Source: Toxorhynchites rutilus septentrionalis
Lineage: Eukaryota; Arthropoda; Insecta; Diptera; Culicidae
Assembly (NCBI RefSeq): GCF_029784135.1
Contig: NC_073746.1
Location: 117,178,035 to 117,242,034, forward strand
Direction: 5' to 3'
DNA length: 64,000 nucleotides
A program made the translations under genes and the position numbers. Position 1 is the first letter of the stretch; the number at the start of each line of letters is the position of its first letter. This document shows positions 25,140 through 39,461 of the stretch, piece after piece. Under the pieces are notes generated by a model. It searched no databases, was not told the DNA's origin, and was given only the letters and a program-made list of their open reading frames with translations.

Positions 25140-25290
25140 TCAATCATGTCTACTCGACCAGCCGTTGTCAGTGAATTTGCAGCAAATCTTTGTGAATGTA
25201 AATAAGAGCACCTTTGCGTACTTGAAATCCCGAATAAATCTGAACGACTTTTTGAAAAGGGTCTAAATTTTTTTCTCTTGAATTTTTACG
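25140..25290 (+). repeat. Diverged copy of the outer end of the 31.2-33.9 kb palindrome
   Basis: CTACTCGACCAGCCGTTGTC, then a CACCTTTGCGTACTTGAAAT-type segment and CGACTTTTTGAAAAGGGTC parallel CAACTCGACTGGCCGTTGGC, CAACTTTGCATACTTGAAAT and CTACTTTTTGGAAAAAGCC at 31240-31380. This shows the palindrome's outer module is a dispersed repeat. Confidence 0.7.
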
Positions 25291-26149
25291 AAAATCTGAG
25301 AACCTGTCGTAATCTCGCAAAGCGACGTAAGCGCGTAAGTTGCTTTTGTTATAAATCGATAAAGGATACCAAATACGGCATTATTTTATTCAATACGGAT
25401 GATTTCAATTGCGATTTGGATTGGAAAAAAATCGGTGCTGTCAACAATTATTACTATGGGGTTCTCAACTAAGTTAACCTGCTCGACGCGTACTACAAAG
25501 TCGAAAAATGTGTAAAACTTTTCTCCCTGATGCTTCCTCATGCTTCGCTCAACGGTGGCATGTTGTAGAAAATAAATGTAAACAGATTTTTGCATATTTT
25601 GATGGATATACGCCAACAAACTGGCGTTGGTAGCATAGCTTAAACAACACTGCATTTTTTTTTCAAAAATCAATGTTTTTCCATCAAATGTTCACATTTT
25701 GTACATATCAGATATTCGTAGTATACGCGTATGCTGATCATACATTCAATTTTAAGAAAAGACTCGTACTGAAAATTCTTCCCTCTGGCGCTTAAGTCAC
25801 TTTGTGAGATTATGACAGTAAGTAGGGGAAATGCTAAAATCCGAAGATTGCAGGTTCGCGTGCTGTCACGGTCGCCAAGTGGGGGAAATACTAAAATGCG
25901 AGGGACTTTTCGAATTTACATCTCGCCCGATTTAAACAACTTGTAACGTGTAACTCGAGTACTGCTCGTCTTTATTAAGATTCGCGACGTTTTTATTAAC
26001 GTTACATAGTTTACATTGTTGCTCATCCTATGTTAGTACGGAAATAAAATGAAACAAAAATAAGGATAGAATTTTGGTTTGACGCGTGCTGTTAATGTTG
26101 TGTTTACTCAAGTCGTCGCGTCGGTCGTAAAGTGGGTCAGCTTTATTAT
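25291..26149. other. Unassigned sequence, partly CpG-containing
   Basis: A motif GGGGAAATRCTAAAATSCG occurs twice, near 25825 and 25885, but no larger repeat is visible. No gene recognised; the frame at 25278-25472 has no known features. Confidence 0.35.
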
Positions 26150-27760
26150 GGTCATAATGTAGGTCAGATTATTGTCGTGCGCTTACCGCGTTACGCGCTG
26201 CGCTTACCCCTCGAATTTAGTCAACATGACTCACAGTCATTATTCCGCTTTATCAATGTGTCGATTGAAACAGAAAAATGTCAGGAAGCACATGTCGAGG
26301 AAATGAGTTAATGTTGATATGTGATAAGTCCATAGTCCAGTAAAATCTAATAAAATCTGAAAGTCGATCATCGGACTAATGCGTATGCTACAAGTATATC
26401 GCTTTGGCATGGAATGGCTGCACAGTGAAACCATCAGCAGAGTTGTGACAGGGTTCTCTGACCTTTTACCAGCCACGGGTTCGCAACAAAGCCCCCTTTT
26501 CAACTTATTGAATTCCAAAGACAGTTCACAGTTCACGAATCGCACCGACGGTAATATCGCATGTATGTATGTGTGTCAATCCAGTTCTCATTGCGTGAAG
26601 ATGAATGAGATCCCATCCCATCGGCAATTCCCATACGTGCGCTGCGCCCGTGTGTTTGCACATAATGGTGTCAGCTCCCGTTTTGCAAACCTCCTCCTAA
26701 TGGGGGTGGGGGCTGTTGGATGCAAGCGGGGCGGGGCGCCTCCTCCGAAGCACTAGGTGTATTGTCTTGCCTGAGAATATCGTCGTGTCGCAGGGGAAGC
26801 TTTTCATACATATATGCCGCAAAAGAGCCATTGAGCGCTATTGATGCTGAAATTGATGTCGACGGCAGGAGCCATTGATGGCGAGGCTAATTATTCACGA
26901 AACGTAAGTAGTTCAGCGGCAATTAGTTTCAGTGCGAGAGTTTCACGTTCTGGTTCGTGTTTTTGCGAAGAACATATCATCAGAATGGTGTGGTACTCCA
27001 AATGTAAATCCACTCTTCTCTCTCATGTTTAATCATGTCTATAAACAATTCCACACGACACTTCAGTAACTCATAAACTAAAATTAGGTTGCGCCACAGT
27101 ACATAACGCGAAACGTGTCCCTTTGTCATCGACTATTCGGGTGAATTACTCAATATCCCAGCTAGCGCCAAATTTCAGGAAGCCGTGGATAGCTTCTGTG
27201 ACAGGAGAGAAGATATTACGGGGAGGGGTCCACACACCAAGCCATTTTGTCACCTCACACCAGCGCTTCCCTTGATGTTTTCTCTTTGGTGGCTAATCGC
27301 ATTAATTATCTCCTCAGATCTGTTTTCCTTCCCTGAACCCCACTCTCGCAGTCCCCCGCACAGATCTTGTGTGAAAGATTCGTCTTACGTGCGGCTGCAC
27401 ACTTCCCCCTCTCTTTTTCACGGTGGGCGGAAGACGACGAAAGGTTGCGAACATTTTGGGATGTCGCTGCCGGAGATTTAATTATCCTACAATTGTACTC
27501 TCATTAGGCTAATGAAGAGATATTAGAGCCTTTTTGTTTCTCCCGCGCCAAGAGATGGATCCTTGAGAAGTGACCGAGCGTGACCGGGCGAACATGGGAG
27601 AACAGTTCGTTCTGAGTTGAATAGCAGTGGGTTAGGAAGAGGCGTGATGAATGATAGAGGTTTGTTGGTGGGCTAACTATGGCGCGGAAAATGAGGTCGA
27701 CTAGTTATTCGCTCGGTTCGGTGGAATAGTCTTCAGCGTAAGGCAATTAACTTTCAGAGG
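26150..27760. other. GC-richer, repeat-poor island without a recognisable gene
   Basis: Balanced composition, CpG-containing stretches (such as GCGTTACGCGCTGCGCTTAC near 26190) and no transposon families apart from one MITE end at 26386. TTAATTAT motifs occur near 27303 and 27478. Open frames up to 125 codons (26379-26756) are unremarkable at this composition and I cannot name a product. Possible host regulatory or transcribed non-coding DNA. Confidence 0.45.
26386..26411. repeat. Solo terminus of the CCATTYCATGYCAAACCG MITE family
   Basis: TATCGCTTTGGCATGGAATG followed by GCTG matches the right end of the MITE at 39462-40268 with one mismatch in 24. No matching body is obvious to its left. 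Confidence 0.6.
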
Positions 27761-28799
27761 AAACAATACTTTGTACAATTACTATTCCTTGTACAATTGT
27801 ACAAGACGAAACTTTTAATATTTTATTTTTATTTGTGCTGAGTGCTGAAAAAATTACATCCATTGACCACTATCACTTATTTACTCGTAAACACTATTGT
27901 TATTAAGTTCCATGATAATTTTTTTATGAGTTCATAGCAATATTGTTTGGAAATCCGAACAGATTAAAAAAAACCTTTCGTTAGACTTATTGCGATTTTT
28001 TAGAAGTAGAATCAGATTACGATATTTGTTGCATACTGAGTTTTAACATCTTTGAACAAAATACGCCGTAGTCGCATTTGACTACTGTTAAGGAAACGTT
28101 TTGAGGACAACACAAATGTATGGGAAATGAGAAGTTCTCATTTCAATCTGTTAACTATTTAATCATATTTACTACTAAGAAATTATTATCTGTTTTAAAA
28201 TTTATGATTATCCATATTGTAGTACATTCTTAGAGTGTCTAAATCGATTGGTACAAAAAAAAAACGTATATTCATGAGTGAGTGATCAAAATTGGACAAT
28301 TTTCGTGATTCGACCGATGTTTAGTTCTTCAATCTTGACCCCCAATCTGTATCCGGAAGATGTAATCGTACGTCAAAAATGATTTTATTTATTATCTAAA
28401 AGTAGCGCTGGGTTTTGTACGATGCCACGCATATCAGTTTTATACATTTAAAATAGTACATCAAATAAGTTCAATACCGATTGTTTTGTGTTTTCCGGAA
28501 AGCATTGAATTCATAGCAAGTGAACCAATGAGATCTGATATACGCAATTTTTAAGCTGCGTGTCCCTAGCTTTGAGTTATACTACTTAAATGTTTTTAGT
28601 TTGATTTGTGCTTGCGTGATGAAAAAATATATTGGATAAGAGAAAAATTCTGCTTCACATTTTTTTATCCAAAACTTTGGAAAAATATTTTATAGAAAAT
28701 ATCTTTCCGAACATATCAACAGATTATTCATGATTTAATGAAAAATTACCCTTTCGTCTATGGTCATCAATATTTAAAGAAATATATTTATTTTCAAAC
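27761..28799. other. AT-rich sequence, nothing identified
   Basis: No repeat families, RNA genes or credible open frames recognised. Confidence 0.4.
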
Positions 28800-28992
28800 A
28801 AAGTGAATACATCTGAATTTTATTCTTCATTTTGATTTTTTGGACCACCCCAAAATGGAAATGGTCACCCTAACGAAAAAATAAAAAAACGGGTCTAATG
28901 TTTCACGATAGAGAACAGAATGACCACTTTTGCCAAAACTCTGAGAACTACTTTATCGGTTTGGCGTGGAATGGCTGATTACTTTATTGTGC
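28800..28992. mobile_element. 3' part of a CCATTYCATGYCAAACCG-family MITE
   Basis: TTTTTGGACCACC, AAAAACGGGTCTAATGTTTC, AAACTCTGAGAACTACTTTA and the terminus TATCGGTTTGGCGTGGAATG then GCTG follow the right half of the element at 39462-40268 in order. The left half was not found, so the copy is truncated. Confidence 0.75.
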
Positions 28993-30141
28993 TGCTGTTT
29001 GGGTAAGGTTAATGCATAAATTCAACTAGAATACGAAGCCAGCCTTTCTCATGTTTCCCTTCGTACTGTTGATTAAAGCCAGATTAATCACTACCAACCC
29101 GGAAACAATGTTCGAATTCACGAAATGTAATTGATCGATCGGAAAAAGTCACCATAATTCATTCAAGATTTATTAGTCACTCTGCTAGCGACCAGATGGC
29201 AGCGGCAGTGGGGCTTTCCAAATGGTCTTTCTGAAGGCCGAGTGTTCAGTTTAGTTTTCCAAATTGGGCTTTTTTGAGGAATAAAAGTGACTGAACCGAG
29301 AAAAAGTCTGAGAAAATCAAAACATCATCACGAAAAAATTCATCTCGTGCAAGAAACAGTGCAGCCCGAGGTGTTTACATATTTGTTCTCCCTTTATCGT
29401 TATCTATTTGATAACACATAAAATCCATAGTTCGAAAGTTCTAAAGTACTAAATTTAATCCTCAACTTTTTGTTATTTTCGATCCAGGAATTATCAATAT
29501 TGCTGTAAACTGAGATTTGGTTAGAAAATAATGAGGACGAGAACCATATTTGCACTACTGTATGATTTTTCGTTAATGCAAAGTAAACCATTACCCAAGA
29601 CTCTGTTATTTAAAAATTCAACTTAAAACAATAAAATCACAATCAATTTTTTATGGGTATGTATCCAATAATATGGGAAAATGATTATTTTACTATAATT
29701 ATAAACTTCAAAATTCATTCACCTCTAACCTTTTAGGCAATTTTTAGAAAAAAAATCAATTGACGGTCCTGTGATTGAATCCAAGATCGTTCGCTTAGTA
29801 AGCGCACACGTAACATATTTGGCTACAAACTACCTCTGGGAAATGGTTTGAGAAAGGTACAAAACACATATTTTGTAACATAAACAATTATTTTCACTCT
29901 CAAAGTTACTGTCCTAAAATTAACTGTGTAATATTTTTGCCAAGATATAAAATCTCTGATAGTAACTTTTATAAGGATTTTTTATACAAAATCATATGTG
30001 ATCCTACACTTTGTACTTTGATTCAGTTTTTTCATTTATTTTAAAATTTTCAAATACAACCATTTCATAAATTTAACCAAAAATTTTGTCAAATTTAAAA
30101 ATACAGACTTTCAGTTCTATCAAGGCGAATCAGAACGATGA
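28993..30141. other. Mostly unassigned sequence; contains a Helitron relic and a direct-repeat arm
   Basis: Near 29770-29815 the motif GTTCGCTTAGTAAGCGC and its left flank resemble the 3' region of the Helitron-like family. 29845-30020 is a diverged direct repeat of 30905-31140: shared CAATTATTTTCACT and ATCATATGTGATCCT/ACCATATGTGACCCT motifs. No gene recognised. Confidence 0.5.
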
Positions 30142-30599
30142 TCAGCACATCATAGTTAACGAAATCAAATCAATATTTTCCAGTTGAAAAACAATGGTGG
30201 AGGTTCTGTACGGGACGTGACCGCCTTGTTGATATAGGACTACGAAATTATTTTCGTTTATCATTTCGCATATTATTTCAAAATGAATTACACCATCACA
30301 TTCCTGATAAACAAAAGTGGAGACTTTGGCCGTGGATATGCACTGTTTTACTGAGAAAAACGTGTCTCTGAACGCTTGAACTAGAAAGGCAACAGGGGGA
30401 ACTCCTTTGGGAAAAAGCTCTGAAAATAACTGATCGTTTACTACTGGTAGAAAAAACTCGCTGCGACAGTAGCGAAGCACTGCTCTACGGTTAGAAATAG
30501 AACCATCCTCTTCGCTACAGGTTACAGGTAAACACACAAAAGAGCAGAACAAATGTAAGAGAAAGGGAAATGTTTCTACTTACCATCAATTGAAACCAT
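30142..30599 (-). CDS. Unrecognised open frame, possibly spliced
   Basis: A 136-codon frame runs from 30552 to 30142. Its composition looks more protein-like than the other long frames here (for example VIHFEIICEMINENNFVVLYQQGG), but I recognise no domain. Upstream on the same strand, ATG at 30599 opens 16 nt ending at a consensus donor GTAAGT (30583-30578), and a pyrimidine-rich stretch precedes AG dinucleotides near 30515-30510. Joining 30599-30584 to 30509 keeps the frame (MVSID then EDGS) but uses a weak acceptor; the better-looking acceptor at 30516 shifts the frame. The model is therefore tentative. It may be a host exon, a fragment of an unknown element, or chance. Confidence 0.25.
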
Positions 30600-31224
30600 T
30601 TACAGACTAGGGAACAGTGATGTATAGCTACCAAACACATCCTAGAGAATTTCCGATTCGATTGGTACGCTAATCCAAAATCCGATCGCAGCAAAAATAG
30701 TTATATCATGAAAACGAAACCTGTTTTCTGATTTGGCAACATTACTGAAAGACCTACGTCAAAACAAAAATCTCTCGAAAATATGTTACCAAAAAAAACG
30801 ATAATGTTGAAACTAACCTATTTAGATTTACATGAAAATGTCTGGTGAACATATAAACTAAAAACATTAAAATCCCTTTTTATTTTTTTGATCGGAATGT
30901 GTCCAAAGATCCAAAACTGGGAATAGTTTGAGGAAGGTTTTTTTTAACATTGAATCAACAATTATTTTCACTAAGGAGCAGAATCGACTATCCGTTGACG
31001 CGAGCTTTGTTACTTAAACTTTTTTTTTATTTGAATTGAGTTTAGGTAAGGCTGGTACAAAAGATTCCGTACACAATTTAGAATAAAAATCCCTGCGAAA
31101 GTTATTAGGGTTTTGTTTATAAAACCATATGTGACCCTATTTTTCATAATGCTTTCTTTCTTAAAATTTTGTCAAATTTAACAATCAATATTTTCATTTC
31201 TATAGACTCAATTTGATGATATAG
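30600..31224. other. Unassigned sequence; second arm of a local direct repeat
   Basis: 30905-31140 is the partner of 29845-30020 (see there). The rest shows nothing I recognise. Confidence 0.45.
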
Positions 31225-33860
<2,636 letters not shown>

Positions 33861-34679
33861 AAAATTTTCCGGCTTAAAAATAAATAAATAACACTGAGAT
33901 ACGAACGTTTTAATTTTTAGATTAATTTTAGTAAATTCATCATTTGGCAACTTCATTTTGTTGAAGGCCACGTTTCAATCAGACAAGAATGGTGGGGTTT
34001 TAGGATGATATTTGAGATGGAAAAAGTTTCTAGTTTAGGATGATTTTCATTAAAATTAATTTCAAAAGTCTTCTAAAATGATTCAAGAACGAATTTTAGA
34101 TTATAAAATTATTTTATTTCAGTGTAAGACATTAATTAAGATTTTTCCATATTGTTCGTTGGTGAAAATTCAGAAAAATTCTCAAAATCCACTCAAAAGG
34201 CACACTTAGTTAGGAATAACACCATTTAAGTTATATCGATTTATTAAAAACTGCAAAAAAAAGGAAAAAAAATGAAAACCATAAGTTTCCTGGATTCCCC
34301 TTTGTCATGCATAAACATTTTTTTTCTTTCTTGTGAAAAAAAAAATCAGCCATTTCGGAGATAACAATATTTGCGAAAATATAAGTGTTTTATAAAGAGG
34401 CTTTTTTTCATGTTGCGATTTTTTTCATATTTTTGATTTTTTATTGACATTTACGGTTTATATCGATTTATAAATAGATAAAAAAAAATCCTGAAAATAC
34501 TTAATTATACTCAAATACTCAAATTCAGCGAGGGTGCCGGCAATTTTGAGACGAGTGTAACCAATAAATTATTCGTCTAATTGCATGTGATGTAATTCTC
34601 TATGTAATCAACAACATTTCGGAACATCGCTCACGTTCTCACCACCAGATTGTTGTACATAACTAAAACGCTTCCCAAG
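33861..34679. other. AT-rich sequence, nothing identified
   Basis: Low-complexity AT-rich DNA with A and T runs. No repeats shared with the rest of the window and no gene recognised. Confidence 0.4.
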
Positions 34680-36990
34680 TTCAACAACGGTCGATCTCTT
34701 CTTCTTCTTTGGGATAAACTGCCAAATTCGAACACAGCTAATACAGCGTTCAGGTCAACGAATGTGTCATGACCAGATATGCCGATTTCCAAATTTCGAG
34801 GCACCCACACTTACCCTTATTAGCGGGTGATGAAAAGAAACGACAGCACAATAGAAACTCTTTGTTTTCCTTACCGGGACGAGGTGCGGCAACTTCCAAA
34901 ACGCAGTTCGCGCACAGTTCGAAAAGTAATTACACGATTAATCAATTCGGACCCTTATCAATCAAAACACGATGGTTGATAATTGAGATCGGGGTTCGCA
35001 ACGGATGAAGTAACGCTGAAAAACAAACAAGTGCGCGCGAAAGTGGTGGAAAGTGGTCTGAGTCAGAGGAGAAACAGAAGAAGCTTGGAGTTCAGCTGGA
35101 GCTCATCGAGCATGAATAATGGTCGGTGGAAACCTAGCGGTAAAACCGCTGTACACCATCATCATCGGGTGCCTTTATCGGCTCTATGCCCGGAAGCTCA
35201 TGCCAAATGCAGGTGCGAAGTGAGGCGTAAACCTGCATCCCCGGAGTTTCGGAGTGCATAATTTCTTTATTTGTTTCCCCCCTGTGTGGCCCAGTTATTA
35301 CTTCCATCCAATTTCTTCGATAACGAGCATAAATGGACCGCCGGTGGGGTATGCAAATGAGTCAGCTAAATAAAACTAGCGGCAGATCGGGCGATGAGTT
35401 GGATGATCGATGAGTACTCACTCATATGTATCGGTGTTTGCCAAAGTTGACTGGAAATTACATGAATTAATTATGGTCCGGAAATTAGCGAAAGCTGATG
35501 CGGTCTTACGATAGCGGCGTTCCGATGCGCATTTTCCAACCCAACGGTTTTAGGATACTTGTCAGATGGCTGTAGGCCAGCAGTAAGGAATGCTGACCTA
35601 CTCTGGAAGGTTGGAATGTGTCTTCGCCAAGAACGATGAGCACTCTGTCCTCAGACTCCAAATTATTGCCATGTTTACTTGAATATTTAAAATTTTTGCA
35701 ACGCAAAAGCTTTAATGGAGTGAACCCATCTACGCCAAGTGTATGGGACCGGGGGAAAATATGCAACACCAGCTATCTATTTCCGACATCCAGAGCAATC
35801 CACATTCGACCATCCACCAGCTGTGGCTGTAACGATATGTGAGATGGCACTTCAAAAGGGGAAAGTGAAATGGGGTTTGAGTCTGCTTCGTGTTCTATCT
35901 CTCAGAACTCACCAGAATATTATGAATCCACTAATTGGGTTAAATTCTCCGGCACTCTCTATCTAAATGGTAAAGTTTATCCCCCAATTTCATTGTAGAG
36001 CTTTTCTCCTTCTTCGCTCATGTGAGGAAAAAAAATGAAAGCGTGACTAAGTACTGAACTAGAGTGAAAAGAACAGTCAAACCGAACTAATTGTGTTGAA
36101 AATGGATGGGTTCGTTGAAATGGAAATTAAACCTCTTTAAAAAAATGCTTTCGTTTAAAGAAGGCAACAATAGCACCAATCATTAATTCGGAAAAGATAG
36201 TCCCGCAGGCAGGCGAAACGTTCCCTATGGAAGAGGGAAAAAAAGCCCGAACAAAATCTCTGGTGAATTGTTCCACCAAGAACAAAACAAAGGCTTCTCG
36301 AAAAAAAATAAATCTACAAACAATTTCAGCTGCGGCAGGAGATCACATGGCTCCCGCACAGGGTGACATTCGCGGAAAGCTGTTCCACGCGAGCAGCGAC
36401 ACAACGCAAATTAGTTCCGCTCGAGCTTTTTCCAATTGCCTACGCTCATTATTATTTATGCTCTTTCATTTTTCCCGTTGATCCCATTTCGTTGCTGCTG
36501 ATGCGACTGGTTTTGTTTGTTGGAAAATCGACAATCTTCTTATCACCCCGATGCGAGTGGCATTTTCACAAAATGCACGAATTGTTGTATTGCTGCTGCT
36601 TGCTGGTGATTTTCTTTCAGCTTTCCCTCGCTTCCGAAACTCCGAGCGCCGAGAGCTTACATTTTCCGCGCAACTGCTTCCATCCGCTTTGGGAATAGCG
36701 GATTGTTTATGGTGGGTAATCGTTACGTCGTCAGAAATGGCACAATTTGATGTCCTTTGCGCGCTAAGACATTGTAAGAAATTGCGCCGTGCGCTGCCAG
36801 GGGAGGAGGAGAATAGCTGTGATCCTGCAAGCACGCCTGCAACTTCAGGGGGCACATACTGAGGAAACAATACACGATGTTTGAGCAATCAGAATATGGC
36901 GAATTTCCCTCCCCGAATGATGCTGGGTTTGGCATGAGTCTCGAGTTAATCAAAGTTGTTGAGAGTCTTTATTTTGTATTGTTGCAAAGT
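34680..36990. other. GC-richer, repeat-poor island without a recognisable gene
   Basis: The longest balanced-composition island with no transposon families. It has overlapping open frames on both strands (for example 34983-35261, 36551-36862 and 36888-36466) but none with a domain or splice pattern I can support. It contains ATGCAAATGAGTCA at 35351-35364 and AATTAATTATGG near 35465. The pattern fits conserved non-coding DNA near a developmental gene, which is inference from composition and motifs only. Confidence 0.45.
35351..35364 (+). promoter_or_regulatory. Overlapping POU-octamer and AP-1/Maf-like site
   Basis: ATGCAAATGAGTCA joins an octamer-like ATGCAAAT with TGAGTCA; the following GC extends the latter to a Maf half-site (TGAGTCAGC). 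It lies inside the GC-richer island. Function is not shown by sequence alone. Confidence 0.3.
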
Positions 36991-37463
36991 ATGGACTTTA
37001 TTTCGGCGAACGATTTTTGTGCTAGAGTGAATGAATGTATAATACTGGTTTTACATATTTTTGTAATTACTTGACTTTCCTATAATTTTTCGTCTTTTTT
37101 TCAATTCTTTATAGCAACGATTAAAATTTACTATAACACTCAACAAATTTTTCGTTTGCAAATACATTGCAACATGTGATAATATGGCATTTTGGGCTTA
37201 TCCTAACCGATGAGTTCACACTAATCCGTCGCAAGGTACTGATGAGTTGCTTCCGTGCGACATTTTGATGATGAGGTAATCGAGGCGAATAACCACAAAC
37301 AACTCCAAAGCTTGCATTGACGACGAATAAGATGATGATGTGCATATTCTGCCGAGTTGAAAAAATTGTGAAAATCGTTTGTAAAAGTTTTTCGTCAAAA
37401 AACCAACAAAAAAGTTTTTTCATGCGAGCTGTTGAGACCAAAGATACCTGAAATATATCATTA
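36991..37463. other. Unassigned AT-rich sequence
   Basis: No repeat or gene recognised before the Helitron-like 3' end at 37464. Confidence 0.35.
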
Positions 37464-38735
37464 CTGGCTGAACCGGCAAACTTCGTTCCGCCTAAAATTT
37501 ATTTTTCGTTATCATATCCACTTTTCTTACTAAGCGCACGTTAATGGGTCCAACCGCAGAACTGTTCATTGATTGATATTCTCATCTACCCTTTAAAATG
37601 ACCTTTTACTATAAATTTTCTAGTGTTTCTACTAAAACTCTTCATTATAATATCATATTATTTTCAGACACAATTCTCGAAGATTTTTCAACCACTTGCA
37701 AATAACATGTTTCTCCGTTACATGGAATAAATGTTTGATACAGAAAATATGATAGAATAAAGACAGTTCTAAATCGGACAATTCCTTTCTCGAGTTTTGC
37801 TATTATCAACACATTCCGTGATCCATTTTTTTATATAGATAGAAGAAGATATAGGAGTGCGTTTCATCACATTGAAATCCATTTCCACTTTTGCCTTTTT
37901 GTTTGAGATGTTTAAGATGAGATGTTTTTGAGGCAAAATCAATTTCGTTAGCGCAAACATCAAATGAACTAACAACGTTTGTCACTATGTAATTGTAGAA
38001 CATATGCGAATTAGAATTTTCCTAATTTTCCCATTTTTCTTCAGATATTATCATATAAACATTTTTCGTATCCAAAAACCCTCACATCCCAAATTTAACT
38101 CAATTTAATTGACTAGTTTTCGAATTATACAGAAATTTGTGTTTCATTTGAATGAAAGCCCCCCATTAGAAAGGGGCGAGGAGTGTCGAACTACCATAAA
38201 AACGTTTATCGATCCCTAAAACCTTTATATGCCAAGTTTGATTCCATTTGCTTGATTAGTTCTAGAATTATTCAGTCTACCCCCCCCCCCCTAATTTACA
38301 GAGGGGGAGGAATGTCGAACCACCATAGAAACATTTATTGCCCCCTAAAATCTCCACATGCTAAATTTGGCTCTGTTTGCTTGATTAGTTCTTGTGTAAT
38401 GCGGAAATTTGTGCTTCATTTGTATGGCAGCTCTCCTCTTAGAGAGGGGGAGGAGTGTCTATTCACCGTAGAAACGTTTCGTGGACCCTAAAAACCTTCA
38501 CATGTCGAATTTGGCTCCGTTTCATTGATGAGTTTTCGAGTTATGCAGAAATTTACGCTTCATTTGTATGGCAGAGGGGGAAGGAATGTCTAACCACCAT
38601 AGAAACATTTATTGCCCCCTAAAACCTCCACATGCCAATTTTTTCTCTGTTTGTTGGATTAAGTTATGCAGAAATGTATGCCTCATTTGTACGGCAGCCC
38701 CCTCTTAGAGAGAGGGGAGGAGTAGAAAAAAGGAG
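37464..38735 (-). mobile_element. Helitron-like 'mini-me' element, minus strand, 5' end lost
   Basis: The 3' end lies at 37464 (minus-strand CCAG in place of CTAG, after GGAACGAAGTTTGCCGGTTC). The body follows the copy at 62019-63236: the Helitron segment with GGAGTGCGTTTCATCACATT near 37853-37872, then ~140-bp units with TTCATTTGTATGGCAGC and a C/G-rich boundary. The sequence stops near 38735 without the GTCT and TA parts, where it joins a mariner fragment. Confidence 0.85.
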
Positions 38736-38745
38736 TAGGAGTAGA

Positions 38746-38862
38746 AAAAAAGCCGCATAGGGCTAGATCTGGCGAGTACGGGGCATGTTCGAGCACTGGA
38801 ATGCCCTTATCGGCTAAACATTGCTTCACCGACAGCGTGTTATGGGCAGGTGCGTTGTTGTT
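38746..38862 (-). pseudogene. Fragment of a DD34D-type mariner transposase
   Basis: The minus-strand frame reads NNNAPAHNTLSVKQCLADKG, then IPVLEHAPYSPDLALCGFF, the span between the second and third catalytic residues of mariners. Where the family has Asp-Asn-Ala-Pro the first Asp is Asn, and the third catalytic Asp (usually APCDFF or APSDFF) is Gly. It is therefore dead, and only ~39 codons are recognisable. It abuts the truncated Helitron-like element. Confidence 0.8.
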
Positions 38863-39461
38863 CGTGTTTTTCGTCACACATGATTTCCGACGCGCACTAC
38901 AAACCACGTTCCATTCAAACCACTGCTGCTTGCAAACTACTATAGGGACAAAAACGTGTTTTCGTACGTTTATAGCAGACACTTCAAGCTACCGAACGAA
39001 CTATTCGTTTTTCCCCTCACCCCTCTAGGGCGCCCACCAGGCGCGGTCTCGTTTTTTAATAGCCATACCTCGTACATTCAGCGGTTTGATTTTGAGTTGT
39101 CGAGACCAAAGAGTCAGAAGGTCTCGTACGACTACTTCTAACAGGAATCTATAGGATGCAAAAAGAAAATCTAAAAACAGAAAATACAATAAATAATGAG
39201 AGATTTCGAACGCATGCAAGTGGACCATTTCTTGATAGATCGCAATGATGTTCCAACAAATGATTAGAGACATTTTATGCATCTATCATAATGAAGAAAA
39301 TTATATTTTTTAAGCAAACACAATTGAATAATTGTAAAATGTAAAATGTAAAGTAGCAGCGGAATATGCTTTGAATACATCGAAACCGCTGTGATAAACA
39401 ATCGTAGCATATCATTCTATCTAAGGGAAATAAGAACTCAAAGACGGCATATACAACAACC
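38863..39461. other. Unassigned sequence
   Basis: The part next to 38862 may be eroded upstream mariner sequence. A GC-rich stretch near 39020-39050 has no recognised function. Confidence 0.35.

Noticed and set aside
36466..36888. 140-codon minus-strand frame as a gene
   Set aside because: It overlaps an equally long plus-strand frame (36551-36862), and neither shows a recognisable domain.
38280..38292. Poly(C) run as a special regulatory sequence
   Set aside because: It lies at the C/G-rich boundary present in every ~140-bp unit of the Helitron-like family and is a local expansion.
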